This document shows, piece after piece, positions 45,004 to 52,994 of a stretch of 64,000 nucleotides of DNA; the stretch's first letter is position 1, and every line of letters starts with the position of its first letter. A program made the position numbers and the translations under genes. The notes below the pieces were generated by a model, which saw nothing but the letters and a program-made list of their open reading frames with translations, was not told where the DNA came from and did not search any database. This stretch comes from Pseudoflavonifractor sp. (GTDB taxonomy: Bacteria; Bacteroidota; Bacteroidia; Bacteroidales; Muribaculaceae): positions 1,042,912 to 1,106,911 of the forward strand of contig JAMPAQ010000001.1 of assembly GCA_023667145.1 (NCBI GenBank), read 5' to 3'.

Positions 45004-45528
45004 CTACAACATCAGTTGAAGCATGAAGGCATCCTCATAACGGGTGCCTTTTTTCAGCCACGACCGCAACCTCCCGCATATCTTGTAACCGCACTTACGG
45101 AACAGCCCTATTGACGGCTCATTGGAAGCCGGAATCACGGCTACGAGCTGGTGTAGTCCAAGATAACCACGTGAATACCCGGCAATCAGCTCCAATGCAG
45201 CCGTGCCATATCCCTGCCGCGAGTACCTGCGGTCAATCAATATACCGACGGCAGAGCGCGAGTTAAACGGGTCAAAGTCATAGAAGTCAAGAGTACCGAC
45301 AGACGCGCCATCGGCGACCGACTCAATCATCAGCCGCAACTGACGGGCAGAGAATATGTTCCCATCATAGCTCTCTATGTAGTCCCACAATTGCTTGCGC
45401 GAAAATGGAGCGATGCTGTTGCCCACCTCCCACAACGAGGTGTCATTCTCCCATCGGTACAGGCAGTCAAGGTCGGTGGGCTCAAGCGCCCGCAGCCTGA
45501 CGATGTCATTTTCAAGGTATCCGCTCAT
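45004..45528 (-). CDS. GNAT acetyltransferase (RimJ/RimL type)
   Basis: This 174-residue protein opens with LENDIVRLRALEPTDLDCLYRWENDTSLWEVGN, the usual start of RimJ/RimL/SpeG-type N-acetyltransferases. It carries the acetyl-CoA loop DRRYSRQGYGTAALELIAGYS and the closing motif VIPASNEPSIGLFRKCGYKICGRLRSW. The substrate, which could be a protein N-terminus, a polyamine or a small amine, cannot be told. It is transcribed toward trxB and follows recR by about 32 bases, so the two may share a transcript. Confidence 0.87.
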   Translation of the reverse strand: MSGYLENDIVRLRALEPTDLDCLYRWENDTSLWEVGNSIAPFSRKQLWDYIESYDGNIFSARQLRLMIESVADGASVGTLDFYDFDPFNSRSAVGILIDRRYSRQGYGTAALELIAGYSRGYLGLHQLVAVIPASNEPSIGLFRKCGYKICGRLRSWLKKGTRYEDAFMLQLML

Positions 45529-45560
45529 AGGCCGTCACGTTTAATCACAATCCAGTCAGG

Positions 45561-46190
45561 TCAGTCACGATTGCCGAATGTCGATGCAAACGGTATGCGG
45601 TTAAGCAACGACCGTCCGAGGGTTATCTCATCAGTATACTCAATCTCGTTACCCACTGACACACCCCGCGCCAACTGAGTGATGGTCACAGGCAACGTGC
45701 CAAGGCGGCGATAGATATAAAAGCCCGTGGTATCCCCCTCCATCGTGGGACTCAAGGCGAGTATAATCTCCTTGACATCTCCGGCCTCAACGCGACTGAT
45801 GAGGGAGTCAATCTCAAGTTGATCAGGGCCTATGCCGTCCATTGGGGAAATCACCCCCCCGAGCACATGATATACCCCGGCATACTGCCTCGTATTCTCT
45901 ATGCTCATCACGTCCTTGACACTCTCGACCACACACACCGTCGACTTGTCGCGGCGGGGGTCGGAACACACGGCACACAGCTCTGTCTCCGATATGTTAT
46001 GGCACATACCGCAATACCTGACGTTACGTCTCATGTCAATTATGGCCTGACCGAGGGCGACACCGCTTTTCTCCTCCTGCCGCAATATGTGCAACGCGAG
46101 CCTAAGGGCTGTCTTGCGCCCGATGCCGGGTAGCCTTGACAGCTCGTTGACCGCATTTTCGAGATGTGTTGATGCAAATTCCTGCTCCAT
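45561..46190 (-). CDS. recR: Recombination mediator RecR
   Basis: This 209-residue protein helps RecF/RecO load RecA at gaps. In order it has a helix-hairpin-helix ([20 protein letters not shown]), a C4 zinc finger ([19 protein letters not shown]), a Toprim domain ([16 protein letters not shown]...[19 protein letters not shown]) and the C-terminal wrap segment [26 protein letters not shown] -7 box (TATATTTG on the minus strand, 46198-46205) lies only about 8 bases before the ATG, so the mRNA may be nearly leaderless. Confidence 0.96.
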   Translation of the reverse strand: MEQEFASTHLENAVNELSRLPGIGRKTALRLALHILRQEEKSGVALGQAIIDMRRNVRYCGMCHNISETELCAVCSDPRRDKSTVCVVESVKDVMSIENTRQYAGVYHVLGGVISPMDGIGPDQLEIDSLISRVEAGDVKEIILALSPTMEGDTTGFYIYRRLGTLPVTITQLARGVSVGNEIEYTDEITLGRSLLNRIPFASTFGNRD

Positions 46191-46197
46191 AGTGATA

Positions 46198-46205
46198 CAA
46201 ATATA
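46198..46205 (-). promoter_or_regulatory. -7 box just upstream of recR
   Basis: TATATTTG on the minus strand matches TAnnTTTG but has no good TTG 19 bases further up. It is close enough to the start codon that the transcript would have almost no leader. Confidence 0.4.
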
Positions 46206-46244
46206 AGCATTATATTCGGGTCGGTGGACATATAAATAAAGAAT

Positions 46245-46275
46245 TTTGGGAATACACGATTAATTGCTAATTTTG
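46245..46275 (+). promoter_or_regulatory. Promoter of panC-panD
   Basis: TTTG at 46245-46248, a 19-base spacer and TAATTTTG at 46268-46275 are a perfect Bacteroidetes consensus, 28 bases before the panC start. Confidence 0.82.
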
Positions 46276-46303
46276 CAGCCGATAAAACATCGTCAACTGA
46301 AAG

Positions 46304-47152
46304 ATGAGAATTATACGCAAAGTCGATGAGTTGCGCCGCGCTGTCGCCGACGCTCGCGCCGAGGGCCGTTCGGTAGGACTCGTGCCCACGATGGGTGCGC
46401 TCCACGCCGGACACGTGTCACTGATTGACCGGGCCCGCGCCGAAAACGACATGGTAGTGGTGAGCGTGTTTGTCAACCCCACCCAGTTTAACAACCCCGA
46501 TGACCTGCGCACCTATCCGCGCACCGAAGATGCCGATTGCTCTAAGCTGACGGCTGCCGGCGTGGACGTGGCGTTCATACCATCGGTCGAGGAGATTTAC
46601 CCCGAACCCGACACACGGATCTTTGATCTCGGGCCGGTGGCTGAGGTGATGGAGGGAGCCATGAGACCGGGACACTTCAACGGTGTGGCACAGATTGTCA
46701 GCAAACTATTCTCAATGGTCACCCCCGACCGCGCATATTTTGGCGAGAAGGACTTCCAGCAGATAGCGGTCATCAAGCGCATGGTCGAGCTTGAGGGATT
46801 TGACATCGACATCGTCGAGTGTCCCATCAAACGCCATGACGACGGACTTGCCATGAGCAGCCGCAACGTAAGGCTCACCCCTGAGCAGCGTGCCATAGCC
46901 CCCAACATCGCCCGCGTGCTCAACGAGAGCATCAGCTATGCCGCAACCCACAGCGTCGATGATACAAAACAGTTTGTCACCGACTCGCTCAATGCCATCG
47001 ACGGCATCGAGGTCGAGTATTACGAGATAGTCGATACGCTCACCATGCAGCCGGTCAAGGAGTGGACTGATGCAGTGGCCACCGTAGGATGTGTCACCGC
47101 CTACATGGGCGATGTGCGCCTCATTGACAACATCAAATACCCGGCGAGATGA
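46304..47152 (+). CDS. panC: Pantothenate synthetase
   Basis: This 282-residue enzyme joins pantoate and beta-alanine with ATP to form pantothenate. The nucleotidyl-transfer motif [10 protein letters not shown] is at residues 28-37, VFVNPTQFN and [16 protein letters not shown] are family blocks, and [14 protein letters not shown] corresponds to the KMSKS-like loop. The stop overlaps the panD start in an ATGA arrangement (47149-47152), so translation of the two is coupled and beta-alanine supply is matched to its use. Confidence 0.97.
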   Translation: MRIIRKVDELRRAVADARAEGRSVGLVPTMGALHAGHVSLIDRARAENDMVVVSVFVNPTQFNNPDDLRTYPRTEDADCSKLTAAGVDVAFIPSVEEIYPEPDTRIFDLGPVAEVMEGAMRPGHFNGVAQIVSKLFSMVTPDRAYFGEKDFQQIAVIKRMVELEGFDIDIVECPIKRHDDGLAMSSRNVRLTPEQRAIAPNIARVLNESISYAATHSVDDTKQFVTDSLNAIDGIEVEYYEIVDTLTMQPVKEWTDAVATVGCVTAYMGDVRLIDNIKYPAR

Positions 47153-47517
47153 TGCAGATAGAGGTTGTAAAGTCCAAGATACACCGTGTCACTGTCACGG
47201 AGGCATGTCTCGACTACATAGGCTCGATAACGATTGACGAGGACCTGATGGACGCGGCCAATATCATAGCCGGCGAAAGGGTCTACATAGTCAACAACAA
47301 CAATGGCGAGCGGTTTGACACTTACGCCATAAAAGGTAAGCGCGGTTCGGGAACCATCTGCCTCAACGGAGCCGCTGCCCGCAAGGTGCAGCGCGGCGAC
47401 ATCGTCATAATCATGAGCTATGCCATGATGCCGTTTGAGGAGGCCAAGGAATTCAAGCCGTGGGTCATATTCCCCGACACGGCGACCAACCGGCTGCTGA
47501 AGACCGACGCGCAGTGA
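47149..47517 (+). CDS. panD: Aspartate 1-decarboxylase proenzyme
   Basis: This protein of about 121 residues makes beta-alanine from aspartate. It is made as a proenzyme that cleaves itself between Gly24 and Ser25 to create a pyruvoyl group. Starting at the second ATG (47152, [13 protein letters not shown]), the cleavage pair in DYIGSITID falls exactly at 24-25, so that start is likely the native one, although ATG 47149 overlaps the panC stop. [30 protein letters not shown] is the typical C-terminal core. Confidence 0.96.
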   Translation: MMQIEVVKSKIHRVTVTEACLDYIGSITIDEDLMDAANIIAGERVYIVNNNNGERFDTYAIKGKRGSGTICLNGAAARKVQRGDIVIIMSYAMMPFEEAKEFKPWVIFPDTATNRLLKTDAQ

Positions 47518-47549
47518 CCTTATAAATATTGAATAATACATAAGTATAT

Positions 47550-48881
47550 ATGTTTGAAAATCTAAGCGAAAGACTTGAACGCAGCTTCAAAATACTCAAA
47601 GGCCAGGGTAAGATTACCGAGATAAACGTGGCCGACACCCTCAAGGACGTGCGCCGGGCACTTATCGAGGCCGATGTCAACTACAAGGTCGCAAAACAGT
47701 TTACCGACACCGTAAAGGCCAAGGCCCTCGGACAAAACGTGATCAACGCCATCAAGCCTCAGGAGCTGATGGTAAAGATTGTGCATGACGAGTTGTCGAG
47801 TCTCATGGGTGGACAAGCCGCCACACTCAATCTCGCGGGCAATCCTACCGTGATACTCATGTCGGGACTCCAGGGCTCGGGTAAGACGACCCTCTCGGGA
47901 AAACTCGCAAAGAAGCTCAAGAGCGAGAAGGGCAAGCGTCCCCTGCTTGTGGCCTGTGACGTTTATCGTCCCGCCGCCATCGAGCAGCTCAAGGTGCTCG
48001 GGGAGCAGATAGAAGTCCCGGTCTATAGCGAGCCGGAAAGCAAAGACCCGGTGTCTATCGCCCAAAATGCGATAAAGTATGCCAAGGCCAATCATCTCGA
48101 CCTCGTCGTTGTCGATACCGCCGGTCGTCTTGCTGTCGATGAGCAGATGATGGATGAGATTGAGGCCATCAAGAAAGCTATAAAGCCCAACGAGACCCTG
48201 TTTGTCGTCGACTCGATGACAGGTCAGGATGCCGTCAATACGGCCAAGGAGTTTAACGACCGTCTTGATTTTGACGGAGTCGTACTTACGAAGCTCGATG
48301 GCGACACCCGTGGTGGTGCGGCGCTGTCAATCCGCATTGTCGTTGACAAGCCCATAAAATTTGTCGGAACGGGAGAGAAACTCGACGCGCTCGACCTTTT
48401 CCATCCGTCACGTATGGCCGACCGAATCCTCGGCATGGGCGACATCGTGTCGCTCGTTGAGAAAGCCCAGCAGCAATTTGACGAGAAAGAAGCTCGTGAA
48501 CTTCAGCGCAAGATAGCCAAGAACCAGTTTAACTTCAATGACTTCCTCAACCAGATACAGCAGATCAAGAAGATGGGCAATCTCAAGGATCTCGCGTCAA
48601 TGATACCGGGAGTGGGCAAGGCCATCAAGGACCTTGACATTGACGACAACGCGTTCAAGGGCATTGAGGCGATAATCCGCTCCATGACAGAGGCCGAGCG
48701 CACCAACCCCGAGATTATAAACGGAAGCCGCCGCCAACGCATCGCCAAGGGATCAGGCACATCCATTCAGGAGGTCAACCGTCTGCTCAAGCAGTTTGAG
48801 GAGACGCGCAAGATGATGAAGATGGCCACCACGATGAAAAATCCGATGAAGATGATGCGCGGTATGCGTCGTCCCCATTGA
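47550..48881 (+). CDS. ffh: Signal recognition particle protein Ffh
   Basis: This 443-residue GTPase binds signal sequences of nascent inner-membrane proteins and hands ribosomes to FtsY. It has the four-helix N domain, the G domain with GLQGSGKTT near residue 107, DTAGR and TKLDGD, and the methionine-rich M domain. The C-terminal end KMMKMATTMKNPMKMMRGMRRPH carries many Met residues. The length is typical. It follows panD by 32 bases and precedes folD by 28, so it may be part of a longer panC-panD-ffh-folD-capA transcript. Confidence 0.97.
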   Translation: MFENLSERLERSFKILKGQGKITEINVADTLKDVRRALIEADVNYKVAKQFTDTVKAKALGQNVINAIKPQELMVKIVHDELSSLMGGQAATLNLAGNPTVILMSGLQGSGKTTLSGKLAKKLKSEKGKRPLLVACDVYRPAAIEQLKVLGEQIEVPVYSEPESKDPVSIAQNAIKYAKANHLDLVVVDTAGRLAVDEQMMDEIEAIKKAIKPNETLFVVDSMTGQDAVNTAKEFNDRLDFDGVVLTKLDGDTRGGAALSIRIVVDKPIKFVGTGEKLDALDLFHPSRMADRILGMGDIVSLVEKAQQQFDEKEARELQRKIAKNQFNFNDFLNQIQQIKKMGNLKDLASMIPGVGKAIKDLDIDDNAFKGIEAIIRSMTEAERTNPEIINGSRRQRIAKGSGTSIQEVNRLLKQFEETRKMMKMATTMKNPMKMMRGMRRPH

Positions 48882-48909
48882 TATACCAACGTAACCAACT
48901 GATAGCCTC

Positions 48910-49788
48910 ATGGAACTGATAGACGGAAAGAAAGTCGCCGACGACATAAAGAATGAGATTGCCGCCACCGTAGAGCAGATGGTAGCCGAAGGGAAAAAAC
49001 GGCCTCATCTTGCCGCGATACTTGTCGGGCACGATGGTGGCAGCGAGACCTACGTCGCCCACAAGGTAAAGGCGTGTGAGCAATGCGGGTTCAAATCGAC
49101 ACTGTTGCGGTTTGAGGACGACATCACTGAGGAGGAGTTGCTCGCGACAATACAGCAACTCAACAATGATGCCGACATAGACGGTTTCATCGTACAATTG
49201 CCACTTCCACGCCACATCTCGGAGCAAAAGGTCATCGAGGCCATCGACTACCGTAAGGATGTCGATGGATTCCACCCCATCAATGTGGGGCGCATGTCAA
49301 TCGGACTCCCCTGCTACGTCTCGGCGACTCCCGCCGGCATCATGGAACTGCTTGCCCGATACAACGTGCCGACCAAGGGTGCCCGGTGTGTGGTACTGGG
49401 CCGGAGCAACATCGTGGGCAAGCCTGTCGCAACACTTATGATGCAGAAAGCCATACCGGGTGATGCCACCGTGACAGTATGTCACAGCGCGACACGCGAC
49501 ATCAAGGATATATGTCGTGAGGCCGACATCATAATAGCAGCCCTTGGCCGTCCCGGTTTTGTGACCGAGGATATGGTAAAGCCTGGTGCTGTCATCATAG
49601 ACGTGGGTACGACCCGTGTACCTGATGCGACACGCAAGAGCGGCTTCCGCCTGCGCGGAGATGTCGATTTTGACAACGTCGCGCCTAAATGCTCGCTTAT
49701 CACCCCGGTTCCCGGAGGCGTAGGACCCATGACCATCTGCTCGCTGATGAAGAATACCCTTCTCGCGGCACAGCACGAGATTTACTAA
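48910..49788 (+). CDS. folD: Methylenetetrahydrofolate dehydrogenase/cyclohydrolase
   Basis: This 292-residue bifunctional enzyme converts 5,10-methylene-THF to 10-formyl-THF with NADP. The catalytic segment [16 protein letters not shown] has the conserved Tyr and Lys, [12 protein letters not shown] is the substrate loop, and [12 protein letters not shown] and [20 protein letters not shown] form the NADP-binding half. The length fits. It lies 28 bases after ffh and 22 before the capA-like gene. Confidence 0.97.
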   Translation: MELIDGKKVADDIKNEIAATVEQMVAEGKKRPHLAAILVGHDGGSETYVAHKVKACEQCGFKSTLLRFEDDITEEELLATIQQLNNDADIDGFIVQLPLPRHISEQKVIEAIDYRKDVDGFHPINVGRMSIGLPCYVSATPAGIMELLARYNVPTKGARCVVLGRSNIVGKPVATLMMQKAIPGDATVTVCHSATRDIKDICREADIIIAALGRPGFVTEDMVKPGAVIIDVGTTRVPDATRKSGFRLRGDVDFDNVAPKCSLITPVPGGVGPMTICSLMKNTLLAAQHEIY

Positions 49789-49810
49789 ACAGCACCCCCC
49801 GCCGGCACTC

Positions 49811-50902
49811 ATGACACTCCTGTCAATACTGCTGTTCTCATTGATGAGCCTCATAGACGGTTTTTCCGAGGAGGCCGAGATACTGTTTGCGGGAGATGCC
49901 ATGCAACATCAAGGACAGCTCGACGCCGCACGTCGGGCTATCGGTGTCTATGACTACTCGGGATGCTTTGACGCTGTCGCTCCATATATCAAGGGCGCGG
50001 ACTATGCTGTGGTAAATCTTGAGACACCGCTGGGCTACCGCAATTTTTCGGGCTATCCCTGCTTCAATGCCCCCGCGTCATATGCCAAGGCGCTACATGA
50101 CGCGGGATTTGACCTGATGCTCACGGCCAACAACCATTGTCTTGACAGGCGCGATGCCGGGGTGCACAATACTATTGCCATTCTCGACAGTCTCGATATT
50201 CCACACCTCGGCACATACCGCAATCAGAGGGAACGGCAGACGGCGCTACCGTTGATTATCGACATCAAGGGATTCAAGACCGCATTTCTCAACTACACTT
50301 ACGGGACCAATGGCATCACGATACAGGGCGATGCCGTGGTCGATTATATCGACCGCGAACTTATCGCCGCTGACATCAAGGCCGCAAGGACTGCCGGGGC
50401 CGAACTTGTCGCTGTCTGCATCCACTGGGGTAACGAATACCAGCTACTACCCCATCCCTCCCAGAAACGGCTCGCTGACGCGCTCACCGACATGGGTGTC
50501 GACATGATAATCGGTAGCCATCCACATGTAATACAGCCAATGGAGATACGCCACAGCGAAACGCATGACAAGGACGTGTTGCTCGTATACTCGCTCGGAA
50601 ACTTCATTTCCAACATGAAGACCCGGGATACACGTGGGGGAGCGATAGTGAGGGTAAGAGTCCATCGCGATCACGAGGGGACTCCACGCATCAAGGATGC
50701 CGATTATCGCTTGGTGTTTACCGTCCCGGGCATAATAGGGAAAACCAACTACCGTCTCATGCCGGTGGAAGAAGTGTCAGCATCAGCCCCCGATTGGACT
50801 TCAAGAAGCGCCGAGTTCAACCACGCCGCCACGGCGATATTCAACCGCCACAACATCCGCGTCCCCCGCGACACAACCTCCCGCCCCTCTCCCACACGCT
50901 AA
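49811..50902 (+). CDS. CapA-family protein (poly-gamma-glutamate/capsule type)
   Basis: This 363-residue protein has a signal peptide (MTLLSILLFSLMSLIDGFS) and the PGA_cap metallophosphoesterase-like domain. EILFAGDAMQHQGQ, VNLETPLG, LMLTANNHCLDR, VCIHWGNEY and IIGSHPHVIQPMEI carry the usual Asp, Asn and His metal ligands. In Bacillus CapA/PgsA takes part in poly-gamma-glutamate assembly. In Gram-negatives its role is uncertain and may be hydrolytic, on cell-wall or phosphate-ester substrates. It follows folD by 22 bases; a palindrome 51 bases after its stop may end transcription. Confidence 0.85.
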   Translation: MTLLSILLFSLMSLIDGFSEEAEILFAGDAMQHQGQLDAARRAIGVYDYSGCFDAVAPYIKGADYAVVNLETPLGYRNFSGYPCFNAPASYAKALHDAGFDLMLTANNHCLDRRDAGVHNTIAILDSLDIPHLGTYRNQRERQTALPLIIDIKGFKTAFLNYTYGTNGITIQGDAVVDYIDRELIAADIKAARTAGAELVAVCIHWGNEYQLLPHPSQKRLADALTDMGVDMIIGSHPHVIQPMEIRHSETHDKDVLLVYSLGNFISNMKTRDTRGGAIVRVRVHRDHEGTPRIKDADYRLVFTVPGIIGKTNYRLMPVEEVSASAPDWTSRSAEFNHAATAIFNRHNIRVPRDTTSRPSPTR

Positions 50903-50953
50903 CCACCCCACTCCCCCTGCTAAGCCAGATTACAGACCGCCATCAACGATGAT

Positions 50954-50974
50954 GTATCTCTTGCCAAGAGATAC
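50954..50974. repeat. Palindrome copy 1 (10+1+10)
   Basis: GTATCTCTTG is followed by one central C and its exact complement CAAGAGATAC. The same 21-bp palindrome, with G in the centre, recurs at 51132-51152. It lies 51 bases after the capA-like stop. Confidence 0.85.
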
Positions 50975-51129
50975 GCTTTGATTTTACAAATGTATGATAT
51001 TTTGTCTAATAATCAAACGATTATACTATTAAAACACACCTCTCATGTTTGGCCAATTGTAAAACACAATAGAAAAAGTATAACATGGCGTTCATCTACA
51101 GTGCGGATAATCAGTGATATAGGTCTGTA

Positions 51130-51154
51130 GTGTATCTCTTGGCAAGAGATACAC
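51130..51154. repeat. Palindrome copy 2 (12+1+12), next to the DUF6056 start
   Basis: The same core as at 50954 is extended to 12 bp on each side (GTGTATCTCTTG and its complement). It ends 14 bases before the ATG at 51169, where it could be an operator or a hairpin that hides the ribosome start site. Confidence 0.85.
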
Positions 51155-51168
51155 AATAGATTTATCAC

Positions 51169-52830
51169 ATGACAACAAAGTTATTAAGAACCAATCATTT
51201 ATTAGTATTTGCCATACTGGCAATCTCAACAATCGTATTCTTTTTAAGATCAACATATACCGAGCCGACAAGCGATGACTTGTTATACTCGTTTATCCTT
51301 GATGACCATGGTTTAGGGGAGAATGATTTTGACAAAAAGGTTGAATCACTCAATGATGCTATCAATTCTCAAGTGCCGCAATACTTTTATCATTCTGGAA
51401 GATTACCTATACACGTGTTGGTTCAGATGTTCGCGGGTCCTTGGGGACGCACTGCGTGGAACATATTCTCGACTATAATATTCGCAGCCTCAATTTGCCT
51501 TTTCATACGCTTGACTGTCAGGAGAAACTTAAGACAGAGTCCCGTTATATGGTTCATAGCTGCCGTAACATTCCTATATCTGTTCCAAAGCAATTCGCTG
51601 ATATGGTATTCTATCGCTGGCGGGATGAATTATTTGTTCCCACTCTTCCTATCGCTCATCTTCATATTGTTGTTAAGACAAGTATCCGACAGACAGACAA
51701 ATAACATGGTTCTCATAATTTGTGCTCTTGTCGGTTTCGCCATGGGATGGTGTCAGGAATGTTATTCGATACCCCTCGCGGCCACCACATTCATTTACGC
51801 TCTCATGAAGCGTCAGTCTGTCAACCGTTTTCAGACGACTATGTTTATCACACTATGGATTGGCACCGCCATACTGGTACTTGCTCCGGGGAACTTCGCC
51901 CGTCTCGGAGGCAGCGCATCACGTATTGACACTATCATAAACGGCATCATTCTTCTCTTAGGGACAAAACTATTCTGGATTTTTCTCATCCTACTGGCTA
52001 TATCCGCGTCAAGAAAGAACATTGATATACGAGAGTTTCTACGCAAAAACATGTTTCTCGTATCATGTCTTGGATTCTCATTGCTTCTTGGTTTTACCGC
52101 CAATACCTTACCACAGTCCTTCAATGGGATAGCCTTATTCTCTGCCCTGCTCTCATTCCGGCTGATATCGTTTATCACCAAGACAGACCTTGACAGTCCC
52201 AAATGTTCAGTCATCACTGCGGGGTTGCTTATACTGTTAGCCTGTCATCAGGCCGACATCATCGTCAATCAACACAAAATAAAGGTAGCGAGTGCCGCCG
52301 CTATTAAACAAATCAAGTCCACAGGTACTTTTGCCATCCCCAACATTAATCTTACAGCGACAAGCAGTCCATTTGTCAACAACTGGTTTGATACTACCGT
52401 GCCAAGATGGGTATTCTTTACACTCAAAGCATTCTACTACGACAACAACATCACATATACGAGCAGTAGGAACGACCTGATTGCCTTGCACCAGACCGAC
52501 TATGGATTCTATACCTCACCTGATGACTTCCTTATCCCCGCAAATCATATTCCCGGCGATACACCGCTCTATATGGGTGACAATTATATATGGGCCAGAG
52601 CCGATGAAATAAATCCAGGAGACAAATACAAGTACACATATTATCCAATCTCCCCTAATGATACAGACAATCCTCTGCTCAAGGTAAAATTTGCGTTATT
52701 CCCCAATGCTTATGAAAATGAGGGGACCGTAGTGCTTCCCGACACCAACTGTATCAAGATAGATAGCTGCTACAGGGTGTTCCCGAAGCCCGGTATCCGC
52801 AAAATCAAATCAATAGAGATGCTCAGGTAG
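51169..52830 (+). CDS. DUF6056-type multi-pass membrane protein
   Basis: This 553-residue protein has about eleven membrane spans in its first 380 residues and a soluble C-terminal domain of about 170 residues. The first extracytoplasmic loop holds EPTSDDLLYSFIL with adjacent Asp residues, a feature of lipid-linked (GT-C type) glycosyltransferases, and the whole matches the DUF6056 pattern as I know it. It may transfer sugars from lipid carriers onto surface glycans; that is inference. The gene is clearly AT-richer than its neighbours, lies between unrelated housekeeping genes and follows two palindromes, which suggests acquisition. Confidence 0.7.
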   Translation: MTTKLLRTNHLLVFAILAISTIVFFLRSTYTEPTSDDLLYSFILDDHGLGENDFDKKVESLNDAINSQVPQYFYHSGRLPIHVLVQMFAGPWGRTAWNIFSTIIFAASICLFIRLTVRRNLRQSPVIWFIAAVTFLYLFQSNSLIWYSIAGGMNYLFPLFLSLIFILLLRQVSDRQTNNMVLIICALVGFAMGWCQECYSIPLAATTFIYALMKRQSVNRFQTTMFITLWIGTAILVLAPGNFARLGGSASRIDTIINGIILLLGTKLFWIFLILLAISASRKNIDIREFLRKNMFLVSCLGFSLLLGFTANTLPQSFNGIALFSALLSFRLISFITKTDLDSPKCSVITAGLLILLACHQADIIVNQHKIKVASAAAIKQIKSTGTFAIPNINLTATSSPFVNNWFDTTVPRWVFFTLKAFYYDNNITYTSSRNDLIALHQTDYGFYTSPDDFLIPANHIPGDTPLYMGDNYIWARADEINPGDKYKYTYYPISPNDTDNPLLKVKFALFPNAYENEGTVVLPDTNCIKIDSCYRVFPKPGIRKIKSIEMLR

Positions 52831-52859
52831 TACCACTACGACGATACACATAATCCTAT

Positions 52860-52887
52860 ACACTCCGGGGCAAATAGCTCGGAGTGT
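52860..52887 (+). terminator. Short hairpin after the DUF6056 gene
   Basis: 52860-52867 pairs with 52880-52887 (8 bp) and is followed by TTG. It lies 30 bases after the stop and overlaps the -33 element of dnaG. Confidence 0.6.
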
Positions 52888-52917
52888 TTGCCAATCCAAA
52901 TATTTGTGGTAATTTTG
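52887..52917 (+). promoter_or_regulatory. Promoter of dnaG
   Basis: TTTG at 52887-52890, a 19-base spacer and TAATTTTG at 52910-52917 are a perfect consensus. Because it lies inside a longer reading frame that begins at 52884, it supports the dnaG start at 52995. Confidence 0.82.
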
Positions 52918-52994
52918 GTTTGCTGATTTATATTCAGCGACCGTCATCGGTACTCTATGACTGTGACGGACAAGACCCGATTGGTAAAGGATTT

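Noticed and set aside
50954-51154. The two identical palindromes as a minimal CRISPR array
   Set aside because: Only two copies, 178 bp apart, no regular spacers and no cas genes.
52884-52994. Longer N-terminus for dnaG
   Set aside because: A perfect promoter lies inside it, and the family start (MKKIDRQTVQRIL) is at 52995.
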